From: Rotaria macrura
Lineage: Eukaryota > Rotifera > Eurotatoria > Philodinida > Philodinidae
Length of the DNA stretch: 64,000 nt
NCBI GenBank assembly: GCA_900239685.1
Contig: OENT01000095.1
Span: 157,584-221,583 of the forward strand
Direction of reading: 5' to 3'
Both the position numbers and the translations under genes were made by a program. The notes below the pieces were generated by a model. That model did no database searches, had not been told where the DNA came from, and was given only the letters and a program-made list of their open reading frames with translations. Shown piece by piece: positions 63,801 to 64,000 of this stretch; the first letter of the stretch is position 1, and every line of letters starts with the position of its first letter.

Positions 63801-64000
63801 GGATGATTGAAAAAAAGAGAATAAATGTAAATGAAGAGTGCCAAATAAACCTTTCAACTTATCAAACCTCAAGTCAAGAGAGCAAATGATAAATTCACTA
63901 TTTACTTGTAACTTGGTTTTCTTCACATTTTATTCATACGAAACAAATAAGTTACGATCCTTGTCTTTACGAACGATATATCATTCTCTGAAGAAGACTT
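60855..64000. other. Terminal stretch, mostly non-coding
   Basis: Imperfect tandem motifs TTTCTAGATTTGGAT occur around 61259-61300. A possible exon lies at 62638-62776: it follows a good acceptor (TTTCTATGCAG), encodes DLSHDCPFCLTDDE and a later CSAIGSC, and is followed by GTGAGA. An ATG at about 62090 (MEESGHHHHQ) could be a first exon, but I could not link them in phase without a weak donor. Not called as a gene. Confidence 0.35.

Noticed and set aside
1..64000. tRNA, rRNA and CRISPR arrays
   Set aside because: Scanned for B-box-like GGTTCGAATC contexts, rRNA-like blocks and spaced direct repeats; a GTTCGAATC near 46412 has no cloverleaf around it, and nothing else qualified.

Overview
The window reads as AT-rich nuclear DNA of a small animal with very compact introns (mostly 56-72 bp, GT-AG). 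Intron size, codon use and many small inverted-repeat transposons would suit a bdelloid rotifer, but that placement is inference; no ribosomal or mitochondrial marker is present. Six multi-exon protein genes can be rebuilt by checking splice phase exon by exon, and most of the remaining sequence is non-coding with a scatter of short transposon remains.

Layout. 1-3.7 kb: no supported gene. 3.7-7.5 kb (- strand): a complete seven-exon MGAT2-type N-acetylglucosaminyltransferase II, a Golgi N-glycan enzyme, with a small inverted-repeat element in its third intron. 10.9-14.7 kb (+): an F-box/leucine-rich-repeat gene. 15.5-49.9 kb: four copies (A, B forward; C, D reverse) of an unusual structural-looking protein. 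Copies A, C and D each have the same six-exon plan: one EF-hand at the extreme N-terminus, a Gly/Ala/Ser-rich region, a Pro-rich core of about ten ~16-residue repeats, a short alanine-rich segment, a second Gly/Ser-rich region, and one EF-hand at the extreme C-terminus. Copy B contains a run of N that hides the exon 2/exon 3 junction. The four genes point inward as A> B> <C <D, and share promoter elements. 50-64 kb: a decayed Tc1/mariner transposase, a hAT-type foldback element, and some possible exons of unrecognised genes.

The EF-hand family is the most interesting content. I do not recognise the core as a named domain. One calcium-binding hand at each end, silk- or keratin-like glycine regions and a regular hydrophobic/charged/proline repeat suggest a calcium-responsive polymer, for example in an intracellular skeletal layer. 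No signal peptide is visible, so secretion is not supported. Copy B is mosaic (C-like, then D-like, then C-like), which points to gene conversion or, for one of the two switches, an assembly error at the gap.

Mobile DNA: two members of one hAT-like foldback family with perfect 8-bp target duplications, another inverted-repeat element with an 8-9 bp duplication, several further inverted-repeat or foldback elements, and a 650-bp direct repeat about 99.5% identical at 18.5 and 25.7 kb.
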